Positions 9,581-17,384 of a DNA stretch of 64,000 bases are shown here, piece after piece. The number at the start of each line of letters is the position of its first letter. The first letter of the stretch is position 1. The DNA is from Psychrobacter sp. Cmf 22.2 (GTDB lineage: Bacteria > Pseudomonadota > Gammaproteobacteria > Pseudomonadales > Moraxellaceae). A program made the position numbers and the translations under genes. Location: assembly GCF_001921745.1 (NCBI RefSeq), contig NZ_MRYA01000005.1, positions 124,001 through 188,000 of the forward strand. The letters are read 5' to 3'. The notes under the pieces were generated by a model that did not search any database, was not told the origin of the DNA, and worked only from the letters and a program-made list of their open reading frames with translations.

Positions 9581-10774
9581 TTAAGATGCATCTGTCTGCT
9601 GATAAGCTGTATCAGTACGCGTTGCCATTCGTAACCAAGCGCTACGAGCACGCGGATTCTGACTCGTCTCAGCTTTACTTGGGCCGATACGTTTGGGCTT
9701 ACTAAAATAACGTGGGCGCTTGGGCGGCATCGGTAGATTCTCATCTTCTGGATACTGACCTTTACTATGGCGCTGCAAAAACTGCTTAATACGTCGATCT
9801 TCTAACGAATGAAAGCTAATGACTGCCAGCTGTCCTCCTGGCTTTAGGATCGGAATACTTTGTGCTAAGAAGTCATCGACATCGCCAAGCTCATTATTAA
9901 TAAAAATGCGCATGGCTTGAAAGCTTTGCGTGGCTGGATGCTTGCCGCGCTGCCAGTTAGGATGCGCCGCTTTAATCACTTCTGCCAGCTCAAGTGTGGA
10001 CTCATAGCTGTCCATCTGCTTGATAGCGCGCGCGATACGGCGACTATGACGCTCTTCACCGAATTCATAAAGCACATTGGCCAAAGTTTCATCATCGACT
10101 TGCTCGAGCCATTCGGCTACTGACTGTCCACGGCTGGTATCCATCCGCATATCGACCGCGCCATCGCGCATAAAACTAAAACCGCGGCTACCATCATCAA
10201 TCTGCGGTGAGGAGATACCCAAATCCGCCATGAGCCCATCAACTTGAGTAATACCCAAAGCCGCCAGACTGCCGGTCAATGTAGCGAAGCTATCATGAAT
10301 GACATGTACGCGGCTGTCTTCACTTGCAAGCTTACGAGCAACGTTAATCGCAGTCGGGTCTTTATCAAAGACAATCAGCTGAGCATCATCGGCAAGCTGT
10401 CTTAATAGTAGCCTGCTATGACCGCCACGGCCAAAGGTTGCATCGACATAAATACCACTTAACTGTAAGCTGTTTTGATCATTACCGTCTGTTTGTTTGG
10501 GTAAGGATTTTAACCCTAATACCGCAGCGACGGTCTCTTGCAGCAGCACCGCATCGTGCACAAAACTTGCGTCATCAACCATCGTATCATCTTGACTAAG
10601 TGCTTGAGTCGTTTGATCACTCTGCTGGTTGACCTCTTTAGTAGGGACGTTTTTCATAGAAGATGGGCTAACCATTGATTCAGACATTCCGGTATTAGAA
10701 GAAGGGTTGGCTTTGGTATCTGACTTAGATGTCGGTTTAGGTTTTGGCTTATATTTTGACAATGACACAAACAA
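9581..10774 (-). CDS. rsmH: 16S rRNA (cytosine(1402)-N(4))-methyltransferase RsmH (MraW)
   Basis: Methylates N4 of C1402 in the ribosomal decoding site. The family core is clear: HDAVLLQETV, the SAM loop DATFGRGGHSRLLL, DLGISSPQID, the DMRMD segment, NNELGDVDDFL and the C-terminal ISFHSLEDRRIKQF. The start is uncertain. The frame opens with TTG at 10774 and carries about 70 residues rich in Lys, Pro and Ser that E. coli RsmH lacks. ATG codons at 10687 and 10582 lie in the same frame, and the one at 10582 leaves about eight residues before HDAVLL, as in typical homologues. It heads the division cluster; mraZ, which precedes it in many bacteria, is absent. It is divergent from gltX. Confidence 0.93.
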   Translation of the reverse strand: MFVSLSKYKPKPKPTSKSDTKANPSSNTGMSESMVSPSSMKNVPTKEVNQQSDQTTQALSQDDTMVDDASFVHDAVLLQETVAAVLGLKSLPKQTDGNDQNSLQLSGIYVDATFGRGGHSRLLLRQLADDAQLIVFDKDPTAINVARKLASEDSRVHVIHDSFATLTGSLAALGITQVDGLMADLGISSPQIDDGSRGFSFMRDGAVDMRMDTSRGQSVAEWLEQVDDETLANVLYEFGEERHSRRIARAIKQMDSYESTLELAEVIKAAHPNWQRGKHPATQSFQAMRIFINNELGDVDDFLAQSIPILKPGGQLAVISFHSLEDRRIKQFLQRHSKGQYPEDENLPMPPKRPRYFSKPKRIGPSKAETSQNPRARSAWLRMATRTDTAYQQTDAS

Positions 10775-10890
10775 CTCAATAGATGACGACCACCAAGGCC
10801 AATAATTAGATAAAAATAAACAAGTTATGACTTATCTAGCGTTATTATCGCAAGGATACATCTGTAGTCAAGCGCTAGACGGCCTTTTCG

Positions 10891-10919
10891 TTAAAAATAT
10901 CATGTCTCTCTGTTATACT
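10891..10919 (+). promoter_or_regulatory. Candidate gltX promoter
   Basis: TTAAAA (10891-10896), a 17-base spacer, then TATACT (10914-10919), which matches the -10 consensus in five positions. It lies about 115 bases before the gltX ATG in the divergent rsmH/gltX spacer. Confidence 0.45.
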
Positions 10920-11034
10920 AGCGCTATATTTTACGCTATTTTTCTACTTTAACTTCTATTCATTCGTATTTCTTACTCATTCTTATTTTTCATTGTCATT
11001 TTTTATCATAAACAACCTTTTTGAGAACTTTATC

Positions 11035-12567
11035 ATGCAAACCTCTACTCAAACTACTCCTAATGGCTCGCGTCCTGTCCGTACTCGTATTGCGCCATCA
11101 CCGACTGGTTTTCCACATGTCGGTACTGCTTATATTGCGCTGTTTAACTTAGCGTTTGCTAAAGCGAATGGTGGTGAATTTATTTTGCGTATTGAAGACA
11201 CCGACCAAACCCGCTCAACCGAACAATCTGAACAAATGATTTTGGATGCGCTACACTGGGTCGGCCTGGACTGGAGCGAGGGGCCAGATATTGGTGGACC
11301 ACATGCCCCCTATCGCCAGAGCGAGCGCGGTGATATTTATAAAGAACATGCCGAAAAATTATTGGATAACAATCATGCATTTCGCTGTTTTTGTAGCAGC
11401 GAAGAGCTAGATGCCATGCGCGCTGAACAAATGGCCAATGGCGAAACCCCTCGCTATGACGGTCGCTGTGCCCACCTTGCTCCCGAAAAAACCGAGCAAT
11501 TGGTCAATGAAGGCAAACCAAACGTCATTCGTATGCGCGTGCCAACCGAAGGCGTCTGCCAAGTACATGACATGCTACGCGGTACTGTTGAGATACCTTG
11601 GGCGCAAGTTGACATGCAGGTACTACTAAAAACGGATGGCATGCCAACGTATCACCTCGCCAACGTCGTCGATGATCATTTGATGGACATCAGTCATGTG
11701 ATGCGCGGCGAAGAATGGCTAAACTCCGCACCCAAGCATCAGCTACTTTATGAGTATTTTGGCTGGGAGATGCCGACCCTTTGCCACATGCCATTACTGC
11801 GTAACCCAGATAAATCAAAACTGTCGAAACGTAAAAACCCAACCTCTATCACTTACTACCGTGATGCTGGCGTACTACCTGAAGCGCTGCTCAACTATCT
11901 GGGCCGTATGGGCTACTCAATGCCTGACGACACCGAAAAGTTCACCTTAGATGAGATGATTGCCAGCTTTGATATCCAGCGTGTGTCACTTGGTGGGCCT
12001 ATCTTCGATATCGAAAAGCTTAATTGGTTAAATAGCGAATGGCTACGCGCGCTCACGCCTGAAGAGTTAAAAAACAAGATCCTCGATTGGGCCAGTGACA
12101 GCGATAAACTCACTGCTATCGCTACTGCGATTCAGCCACGCATTGAGCTATTGTCTGACGCAGTCAATTGGGGCGGGTTTTATTTCCAGAACCTACCTGA
12201 TATTAATGCAGAAAGCTTTACCCATAAATCGCTTGAGCCTGAGCAAATCATCGAGATGCTACAACTCGCCCTTTGGCAGCTAGAAACCTTGCCTACATGG
12301 ACGGAGGCAAACATCTACGCCACGCTTAAAGGTCTTGCGGCCCACCTAGATATTAAGATGCGTGACTTTATGGCACCGTTCTTTATCGCTATTGCGGGTA
12401 GCACCTCATCGACGCCTGTTATGAACTCTATGGCGATTATCGGCGCTGATATGACCCTGACTCGCTTGCGTCATGCTGTTGATGTACTAGGCGGCCTCGG
12501 TAAAAAGAAACTTAAAAAGCTTGAGAAAAAATCAGCAGAGTTGCCAGATTTTTTGGTGGATGAATAG
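11035..12567 (+). CDS. gltX: Glutamate--tRNA ligase
   Basis: Class I aminoacyl-tRNA synthetase that charges tRNA-Glu. The Rossmann-fold signatures are [11 protein letters not shown] (HVGT, the HIGH motif, residues 28-31) and KLSKRKN (the KMSKS motif, residues 262-266). [10 protein letters not shown] and CFCSSEEL are further family landmarks. The length of 510 residues is slightly above most bacterial GltX proteins. The frame extends upstream to a TTG at 10993, but the ATG at 11035 gives the normal N-terminus and is preferred. A cognate tRNA-Glu gene lies about 1 kb downstream. A terminator follows at 12669. Confidence 0.97.
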   Translation: MQTSTQTTPNGSRPVRTRIAPSPTGFPHVGTAYIALFNLAFAKANGGEFILRIEDTDQTRSTEQSEQMILDALHWVGLDWSEGPDIGGPHAPYRQSERGDIYKEHAEKLLDNNHAFRCFCSSEELDAMRAEQMANGETPRYDGRCAHLAPEKTEQLVNEGKPNVIRMRVPTEGVCQVHDMLRGTVEIPWAQVDMQVLLKTDGMPTYHLANVVDDHLMDISHVMRGEEWLNSAPKHQLLYEYFGWEMPTLCHMPLLRNPDKSKLSKRKNPTSITYYRDAGVLPEALLNYLGRMGYSMPDDTEKFTLDEMIASFDIQRVSLGGPIFDIEKLNWLNSEWLRALTPEELKNKILDWASDSDKLTAIATAIQPRIELLSDAVNWGGFYFQNLPDINAESFTHKSLEPEQIIEMLQLALWQLETLPTWTEANIYATLKGLAAHLDIKMRDFMAPFFIAIAGSTSSTPVMNSMAIIGADMTLTRLRHAVDVLGGLGKKKLKKLEKKSAELPDFLVDE

Positions 12568-12668
12568 TTTCGTTAGTATTTTTATTCCTATATTTCTAAA
12601 AATCGATCAAATTTCGAATTATTAAAATCTTCTTTGAGCACAATTTATCTTACAACTTAAAACTAATG

Positions 12669-12706
12669 AGCGTGGGTCTTGAAATGGCAAGGTTCACGCT
12701 TTTTAT
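12669..12706 (+). terminator. Rho-independent terminator after gltX
   Basis: AGCGTG (12669-12674) pairs with CACGCT (12695-12700). An inner CTTG/CAAG stem continues the hairpin past a small internal loop, and TTTTTATT follows. It lies 101 bases after the gltX stop. Confidence 0.8.
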
Positions 12707-12788
12707 TATCAAAAGTTGTATTTTCCAATAAAACTAAAATGTTGTAGACTATTAATTTAGCTGTTTAATCAAGTTGGAGATTAAAGAT

Positions 12789-13298
12789 TTGAAATTTACT
12801 AAACAATTAACAGCATTGATAATAAGTGCTTCTTTGGTTACAGCAAGCCAAGCGGTACAGTTTGTAGTTGCTACATCATGGGAAGAGTCGCAGACTAGCA
12901 GTGCTTGGATTAATTACAAAGAACATCATAGCAGTGAAATAAAAACTCTAAAAGCTGAAATAAACCATTCAAGAGCTGGTCAACAAAGGTTATATTTCAG
13001 TGATCTATCTTCGCTAGGAAATCAGATATGCAAATATGAAAGTACAATTCCAACTAGTGTAACTATGAACTTTGATAATCAGGCAGTTAAAATGTCACGC
13101 TGGTGCAAAAAGTACATAGATTCTGATAATTATTACCTTGATTTAACTCCTGAAACAGAACGTGGTCACAACTATGTAGTTGATCTTTTTAAGAAATCTA
13201 TAAATCCAGTAAATATTAAATATGATAATGACATAATGCCTTTTTCTGTAGTAGGTTTTACTAAAGCTTGGAATAGCGCAGGTGGTAATGCCATATAA
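12789..13298 (+). CDS. Putative secreted protein of unknown function
   Basis: I do not recognise a family. The start is taken as TTG at 12789 because GGAG (12776-12779) lies nine bases upstream; the longer frame from 12774 would place this ribosome binding site inside the gene. The resulting 169-residue product begins with a clear signal peptide (Lys-rich start, a hydrophobic core such as LTALIISASLVTA, likely cleavage after SQA). The mature part has two cysteines (in NQICKYE and SRWCKKYI) that could form a disulphide. Codon use is AT-rich compared with gltX, and the gene sits alone between a terminator and two tRNA genes, which would fit acquisition at a tRNA locus, though no integrase or att repeat is visible. 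A periplasmic or secreted location is inferred. Confidence 0.65.
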   Translation: MKFTKQLTALIISASLVTASQAVQFVVATSWEESQTSSAWINYKEHHSSEIKTLKAEINHSRAGQQRLYFSDLSSLGNQICKYESTIPTSVTMNFDNQAVKMSRWCKKYIDSDNYYLDLTPETERGHNYVVDLFKKSINPVNIKYDNDIMPFSVVGFTKAWNSAGGNAI

Positions 13299-13351
13299 TG
13301 ATGTTTATTCTTAGCTAGCTTAAAAAAAATAATATTTTTTTAAAAAAGTAG

Positions 13352-13380
13352 TTGACAACGTCGTCACTCTTACCTAAAAT
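13352..13380 (+). promoter_or_regulatory. tRNA promoter
   Basis: Perfect -35 TTGACA (13352-13357), a 17-base spacer, then -10 TAAAAT (13375-13380), 17 bases before tRNA-Ala. The A/T tracts at about 13321-13349 directly upstream of the -35 resemble an UP element, as expected for a strong stable-RNA promoter. Confidence 0.85.
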
Positions 13381-13397
13381 ACGCACACTCTTAGCGA

Positions 13398-13473
13398 GGG
13401 GCTATAGCTCAGTTGGTAGAGCACTTGCATGGCATGCAAGGGGTCAACGGTTCGACTCCGTTTAGCTCCACCA
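13398..13473 (+). tRNA. tRNA-Ala (anticodon GGC)
   Basis: Cloverleaf read by hand: acceptor GGGGCTA pairs with TAGCTCC, the D-arm holds AGCTCAGTTGGTAGAGC, the anticodon stem CTTGC/GCAAG encloses loop ATGGCAT with anticodon GGC, and the T-arm has GGTTCGACTCC. The 3' CCA is encoded. Preceded by a near-consensus promoter. Confidence 0.97.
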
Positions 13474-13630
13474 TACTATTTATAGCAAAGCTCAGTACTA
13501 CTGAATTTTATAATAAATACTCGCTAGTAGAACGATATCAGTACCTAGGCAAGGCTTGCACTATTATCAATAGATAAGCTCTCTGATATTGTGAAGTACC
13601 GTTATAACCACAGGTTATGACACTCTATGC

Positions 13631-13706
13631 GTCCCCATCGTCTAGAGGCCTAGGACACCGCCCTTTCACGGCGGTAACGGGGGTTCGAATCCCCCTGGGG
13701 ACGCCA
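13631..13706 (+). tRNA. tRNA-Glu (anticodon TTC)
   Basis: Acceptor GTCCCCA pairs with TGGGGAC, the anticodon stem CCGCC/GGCGG encloses loop CTTTCAC with anticodon TTC, the T-arm is GGGGGTTCGAATCCCCC, and CCA is encoded. No separate promoter is obvious, and it is probably processed from the same transcript as the tRNA-Ala 157 bases upstream. A terminator follows at 13773. Confidence 0.97.
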
Positions 13707-13772
13707 CTATTCGGCGTCAATTATTAGCACTTTTACAAGCTTGTATTAGATTAGACTAATAATTGCTCCACT

Positions 13773-13811
13773 AAAAAGCCCATTCACAATTCGTTGTGAA
13801 TGGGCTTTTTT
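13773..13811 (+). terminator. Strong terminator after the tRNA pair
   Basis: A 17-base-pair perfect stem (13773-13789 with 13794-13810) is capped by a TTCG tetraloop and bounded by A and T runs, so it can work in both directions. It ends the tRNA transcript. Confidence 0.93.
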
Positions 13812-14162
13812 TATGTCTGCTCAAAACACATGTATAAAGACGCAGACTTATACCTAGTCTCAAAACCCCTTCCAGTTATACATATAAAAGAGTCTAAAAA
13901 TATAAAATATTTACTTTACAATCAATAGTTTAATTCTAATAACGACAAAGCCACACAAGTTTACACTTAGCGGATTTGGTGACACAAATTAACACCCTTA
14001 TACACAAAGTCAGTGTTTCTCTACTTAACGCTATTATGAATATATTCATCTATTAATTATGATTGCCTTGTACTTAATGAAGACTTTTACAAGCTTCTTT
14101 ATAGAAATCAATAATAATGATATGCAAATTAGCGTTTAAACAACATGTGATAAGGAATTGTT
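13812..14162. other. Intergenic region upstream of the 14163 membrane-protein gene
   Basis: AT-rich, with no supported reading frame. It contains the candidate promoter listed at 14086-14115 and the ribosome binding site AAGGA just before 14163; nothing else is recognised. Confidence 0.6.
14086..14115 (+). promoter_or_regulatory. Candidate promoter for the 14163 gene
   Basis: TTTACA (14086-14091), an 18-base spacer and AATAAT (14110-14115), each five of six to consensus, 47 bases before the start codon. Pattern match only. Confidence 0.4.
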
Positions 14163-15221
14163 ATGTTACCTACCTATACGCCTCAACGTCGCCCTTCATG
14201 GCGCGGCGTGCTAGCAGGTCTTATTATGGGACTGCTCGTAGTCATGGCGATGATTGCCATCGCTTTAATCCTAAGCTCATTTATACCGTTTGACCTAAAA
14301 GGTACTAGTATTGCTGCTGGTATTTATGCTGCTATTACTGCTTTAGTCAGTGCTTATGTTGCAGGCTATTTTGCTATCAAATACTCTGCACCCGAAGCCT
14401 TATTCGGTGATGGTACAGATGTCGATCAAAAAGACGCTACGTTGACTGGTATGTTGACTGCTGCTTTAATTGTATTGGTAACCACGTTTTTCACTTTTAG
14501 TAGTGCAACTGGTATCCTAGCGACGGCTGGTAATGCTGTTGGTGGTACTGTTAGTACAGTAGCAAAAACTGCAGGTGGTGTAGCAGCAGCTGGTACATCA
14601 GCGGCAAGTACAGCAGCCATCGCTGCACCTGATAGTACTGTTACGCAGGTTCAGCAAAAAGCGCAAGAAGTTTATCAAACAGTATCTGGTAACATCAGCA
14701 AAGCTGATATCAGTGCTATGGTAGCCAAAAATACTCAAAACTTAAACGATCAACAAATCCAAGCGACGACTAATGTATTGGATGAGATGATTAACGAAAC
14801 CAAAAGTGATGTTACTGATATGGACTTCACGAGTATTGATACATGGCGTAATATTGATGAGTATGCAAAACAACGCATGGCATCTATCGAACAGACATTA
14901 AAAGGTCCTGAGTTGATCAACCGCTTACAGCAAGAAGGATTGAGCGAAGCGCAAGCGACTGAAGTACGTTCAGAAGTAGTACAGTCATTTAATGAGTATA
15001 AAACACAAACTGAGCAATATATCGCGCAAGCCCAACAAACCGTTGATCAAAATCTACAACAAGCTGAAGACGTTGCTCGTAAAGCTGCCTTGTATAGTGG
15101 TCTATTTTGGTTAATCAGCACTATCTTAACTTTCATCGCTGCTACTATGGGTGCCAAAAGTGCCGCTACTAAGCACCGTTTAGATAAGCCTATTGTTACT
15201 TGGGGTGACAACGTTAGATAA
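14163..15221 (+). CDS. Membrane protein of unknown function with a central helical domain
   Basis: I do not recognise a named family. The 352-residue protein has three hydrophobic helices near the N-terminus (about residues 15-40, 48-70 and 95-118). An Ala/Gly/Thr-rich linker follows (about 120-160), then a long polar, Gln- and Glu-rich stretch predicted to be helical or coiled coil (about 165-305), and one C-terminal membrane helix (LFWLISTILTFIAATMG, about 315-331). The layout suggests an inner-membrane protein with a large soluble helical domain held at both ends by membrane segments. The start is supported by AAGGA eight bases upstream. It stands alone with its own candidate promoter and terminator. 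Base composition matches its neighbours, so there is no sign of transfer. Confidence 0.8.
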   Translation: MLPTYTPQRRPSWRGVLAGLIMGLLVVMAMIAIALILSSFIPFDLKGTSIAAGIYAAITALVSAYVAGYFAIKYSAPEALFGDGTDVDQKDATLTGMLTAALIVLVTTFFTFSSATGILATAGNAVGGTVSTVAKTAGGVAAAGTSAASTAAIAAPDSTVTQVQQKAQEVYQTVSGNISKADISAMVAKNTQNLNDQQIQATTNVLDEMINETKSDVTDMDFTSIDTWRNIDEYAKQRMASIEQTLKGPELINRLQQEGLSEAQATEVRSEVVQSFNEYKTQTEQYIAQAQQTVDQNLQQAEDVARKAALYSGLFWLISTILTFIAATMGAKSAATKHRLDKPIVTWGDNVR

Positions 15222-15282
15222 GAGCATGTTAGATTATAGATCTAGTAAAACTGATTATTAGTCAATAGTACTTACCCATAAT

Positions 15283-15318
15283 AAGCCCAATCACATACGA
15301 TGATTGGGCTTGTTTTAT
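15283..15318 (+). terminator. Rho-independent terminator after the 14163 gene
   Basis: An 11-base-pair perfect stem (AAGCCCAATCA at 15283-15293 with TGATTGGGCTT at 15301-15311), a seven-base loop, then GTTTTAT. Confidence 0.85.
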
Positions 15319-15489
15319 GGCTATCATTTCTAAAACACTTTTTAGTTTTATTCGCAATACTTTATAATTACTCGCGCTATTGCCAACCTATCCAATGCTC
15401 GCTACTATCTACCCCATAAGTATTTTATACAATATAAAAATGCTCTAGGACGTATGAATTTTTAGAACCATCAAAGGGAAGTGATTGCG

Positions 15490-16143
15490 ATGTTCGGTAT
15501 CGAGAATTATCTAGGGTTTATTTTAGCGGCTATTTTGTTGAACCTGACACCTGGCACAGATAGCATGTATATCATCACTCGCAGCGTCTCACAAGGGAAC
15601 AAAGCTGGTTTCTATTCTGTACTGGGCATTGTCACTGGAATACTAGTGCACACGGTATTGGCGGCATTAGGACTATCAATCATTTTAGCCAACTCTCCAC
15701 TAGCATTTACTATTGTTAAATATATTGGTGCCACCTACTTATGCTACTTAGGGGTCAAGATGCTCACGCAAAAGACGGACTCTGTCATAGCAAAAGGCTT
15801 ACCCATTAATAACAAGGCCGCGCCAGCAAAGCGACTTGATTACGGCAAAATATATCAGCAAGGCGTCTTAACCAATACCTTTAATCCAAAAGTCGCGCTA
15901 TTCTTCCTGGCCTTTTTTCCGCAGTTTATTGATGCTAACTATACTTATAGCGCATTATCATTTCTGATTTTGGGTTTGAGTTTTGCTATTACTGGTTTCA
16001 TATGGTGCTTATGCTTGGCACTACTGGCGTCAAAATTTAGTAAAAAGTTACGCGAAAACCCAGCGATTGAGACTATCCTGAATAAGATCAGCGGCGCGGT
16101 GTTTATTGGTTTGGGAATTAAATTGCTTACTGAAAAAGGGTGA
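15490..16143 (+). CDS. LysE/RhtB family translocator
   Basis: Inner-membrane exporter family that expels amino acids such as lysine, homoserine or threonine. The N-terminal block LGFILAAILLNLTPGTDSMYI carries the family's PGPD-like turn (here PGTDS) after the first helix. YIGATYLCYLGVKML and TNTFNPKVALFFLAFFPQF are the other typical blocks, with about six hydrophobic segments in 217 residues. The ATG at 15490 is chosen because AAGGGAAG ends eight bases before it; a GTG at 15481 would sit almost on top of this ribosome binding site. The substrate cannot be read from the sequence, and no LysR-type regulator gene is adjacent. Confidence 0.9.
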   Translation: MFGIENYLGFILAAILLNLTPGTDSMYIITRSVSQGNKAGFYSVLGIVTGILVHTVLAALGLSIILANSPLAFTIVKYIGATYLCYLGVKMLTQKTDSVIAKGLPINNKAAPAKRLDYGKIYQQGVLTNTFNPKVALFFLAFFPQFIDANYTYSALSFLILGLSFAITGFIWCLCLALLASKFSKKLRENPAIETILNKISGAVFIGLGIKLLTEKG

Positions 16144-16244
16144 GTAAATGCGGATCAGCGATTCTAGAGATAGACTTATAAAGCCATACCAACTTCATCA
16201 CATGTTAGTTGTATACAAAGCAATTATTAAATTCAGGAGACGTA

Positions 16245-17207
16245 ATGAGCATTTTGCAAAATGCAATCGATTCAATACAAATTGGGGTTGAGGATTTTGA
16301 GAGTGATGATGATAGGCGCAGTGTTTCCGCTGTCAGAAATATTGCGGCTGGGATTTTATTACTATACAAAGAAAAACTCTGTCAGTTGTCTCCTAATGAC
16401 AATAAAGAGTTACTAATAAAGCAGAATATTAGGCCTGTGCAAAATACGAAAGGTGAGATAACTTTTGAAGGCAAAGGTAATAAGACAGTTGATGTTCAGT
16501 CCATAAAAGAAAGGTTCAAAAATTTAAACATTACAACAGTAGATTGGGATAGGTTTGATAAAATCAGTAGAATAAGAAACGATTTAGAGCATTATTATAC
16601 ATCTAAATCTCCTGATGCTATCAGAGAAATTATAGCCAAGTCCTTTTTGCTGATTAGAGACTTCCTATCAGAGCATTTGCAAGAAGATCCTCAAGAAATT
16701 CTGGGCGATGATTGCTGGGCAACTTTGCTTGAGGTAAGCGAGGTTTATTCGGCAGAAGAACAAGCTTGTAAAGCAAGTCTTGATACAGTTGATTGGAAAT
16801 ATCATTCAGTTGAAATAGCTCTTAAAAATCTTCGTTGCAATCAATGCCACTCTTCATTGATACAAGCTCCGCATAGTGATGATGTTTATCCAATGATTGA
16901 CTTGCATTGTAAGTCATGTGGGGAGGACTTTAGCTTTTATGATGTGGTCGAACAATGTATCGATGATTCTTTGGCTGGAGAGACAATTAAAAATATAATG
17001 GATGGCGGTAACTCTCCTTATGGTTCATGCCATGAGTGCTGGAAAAATACTTTCATTTATGAAGAAGGATGTTGTGTGGCATGCGACTATGAGATGGAAT
17101 ACACTAAATGTGAAGTGTGTGAGGCTCCTCTAGACTTAGAAGATCAGTATAACACAGGCAAATGCAGTTATTGTCAGTATAGATGGGAGAAAGTCATGGC
17201 AGAATGA
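16245..17207 (+). CDS. Putative HEPN-domain protein with C-terminal zinc ribbons
   Basis: Start at the ATG at 16245, preceded by AGGAG. The N-terminal half (about residues 1-145) is helical and contains RNDLEH at residues 111-116, an R-x4-H motif of the kind that forms the active site of HEPN ribonucleases, followed by the helix IREIIAKSFLLIRDFL. The C-terminal half holds CxxC pairs: C198/C201 with C222/C225, C262/C265 with C277/C280, and C289/C292 with C307/C310. These look like three consecutive zinc ribbons. HEPN domains often occur in toxins and phage-defence proteins, while zinc ribbons bind nucleic acid or protein. RNA cleavage is therefore an inference, not shown. The gene is monocistronic and more AT-rich than acnA next to it, which may point to acquisition. 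A terminator follows. Confidence 0.6.
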   Translation: MSILQNAIDSIQIGVEDFESDDDRRSVSAVRNIAAGILLLYKEKLCQLSPNDNKELLIKQNIRPVQNTKGEITFEGKGNKTVDVQSIKERFKNLNITTVDWDRFDKISRIRNDLEHYYTSKSPDAIREIIAKSFLLIRDFLSEHLQEDPQEILGDDCWATLLEVSEVYSAEEQACKASLDTVDWKYHSVEIALKNLRCNQCHSSLIQAPHSDDVYPMIDLHCKSCGEDFSFYDVVEQCIDDSLAGETIKNIMDGGNSPYGSCHECWKNTFIYEEGCCVACDYEMEYTKCEVCEAPLDLEDQYNTGKCSYCQYRWEKVMAE

Positions 17208-17324
17208 ACTAACAAATTGCACTGTCATTTTAATTTTCTAGTTAAATTTAAAGCATAACGTTGTATCAACTACAAGCAAAAAAGCAGAATAAGCTCCTAC
17301 GCCCAAAAACAACCACCCACAAAT

Positions 17325-17358
17325 AAGCCCAGTCCCCTACATTAAGGAGACTGGGCTT
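17325..17358. terminator. Bidirectional terminator between converging genes
   Basis: AAGCCCAGTC (17325-17334) pairs with GACTGGGCTT (17349-17358); an inner CCT/AGG extends the stem after one mismatch. It lies between the HEPN gene (plus) and acnA (minus). T tracts on both sides are short. Confidence 0.75.
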
Positions 17359-17384
17359 TATATCATTCTAACTCTAATTAATCA

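Noticed and set aside
13474..13630. att-like duplications of the tRNA 3' ends
   Set aside because: I found no repeat of the tRNA-Ala or tRNA-Glu 3' sequence nearby and no integrase gene, so an integrated element is not supported.
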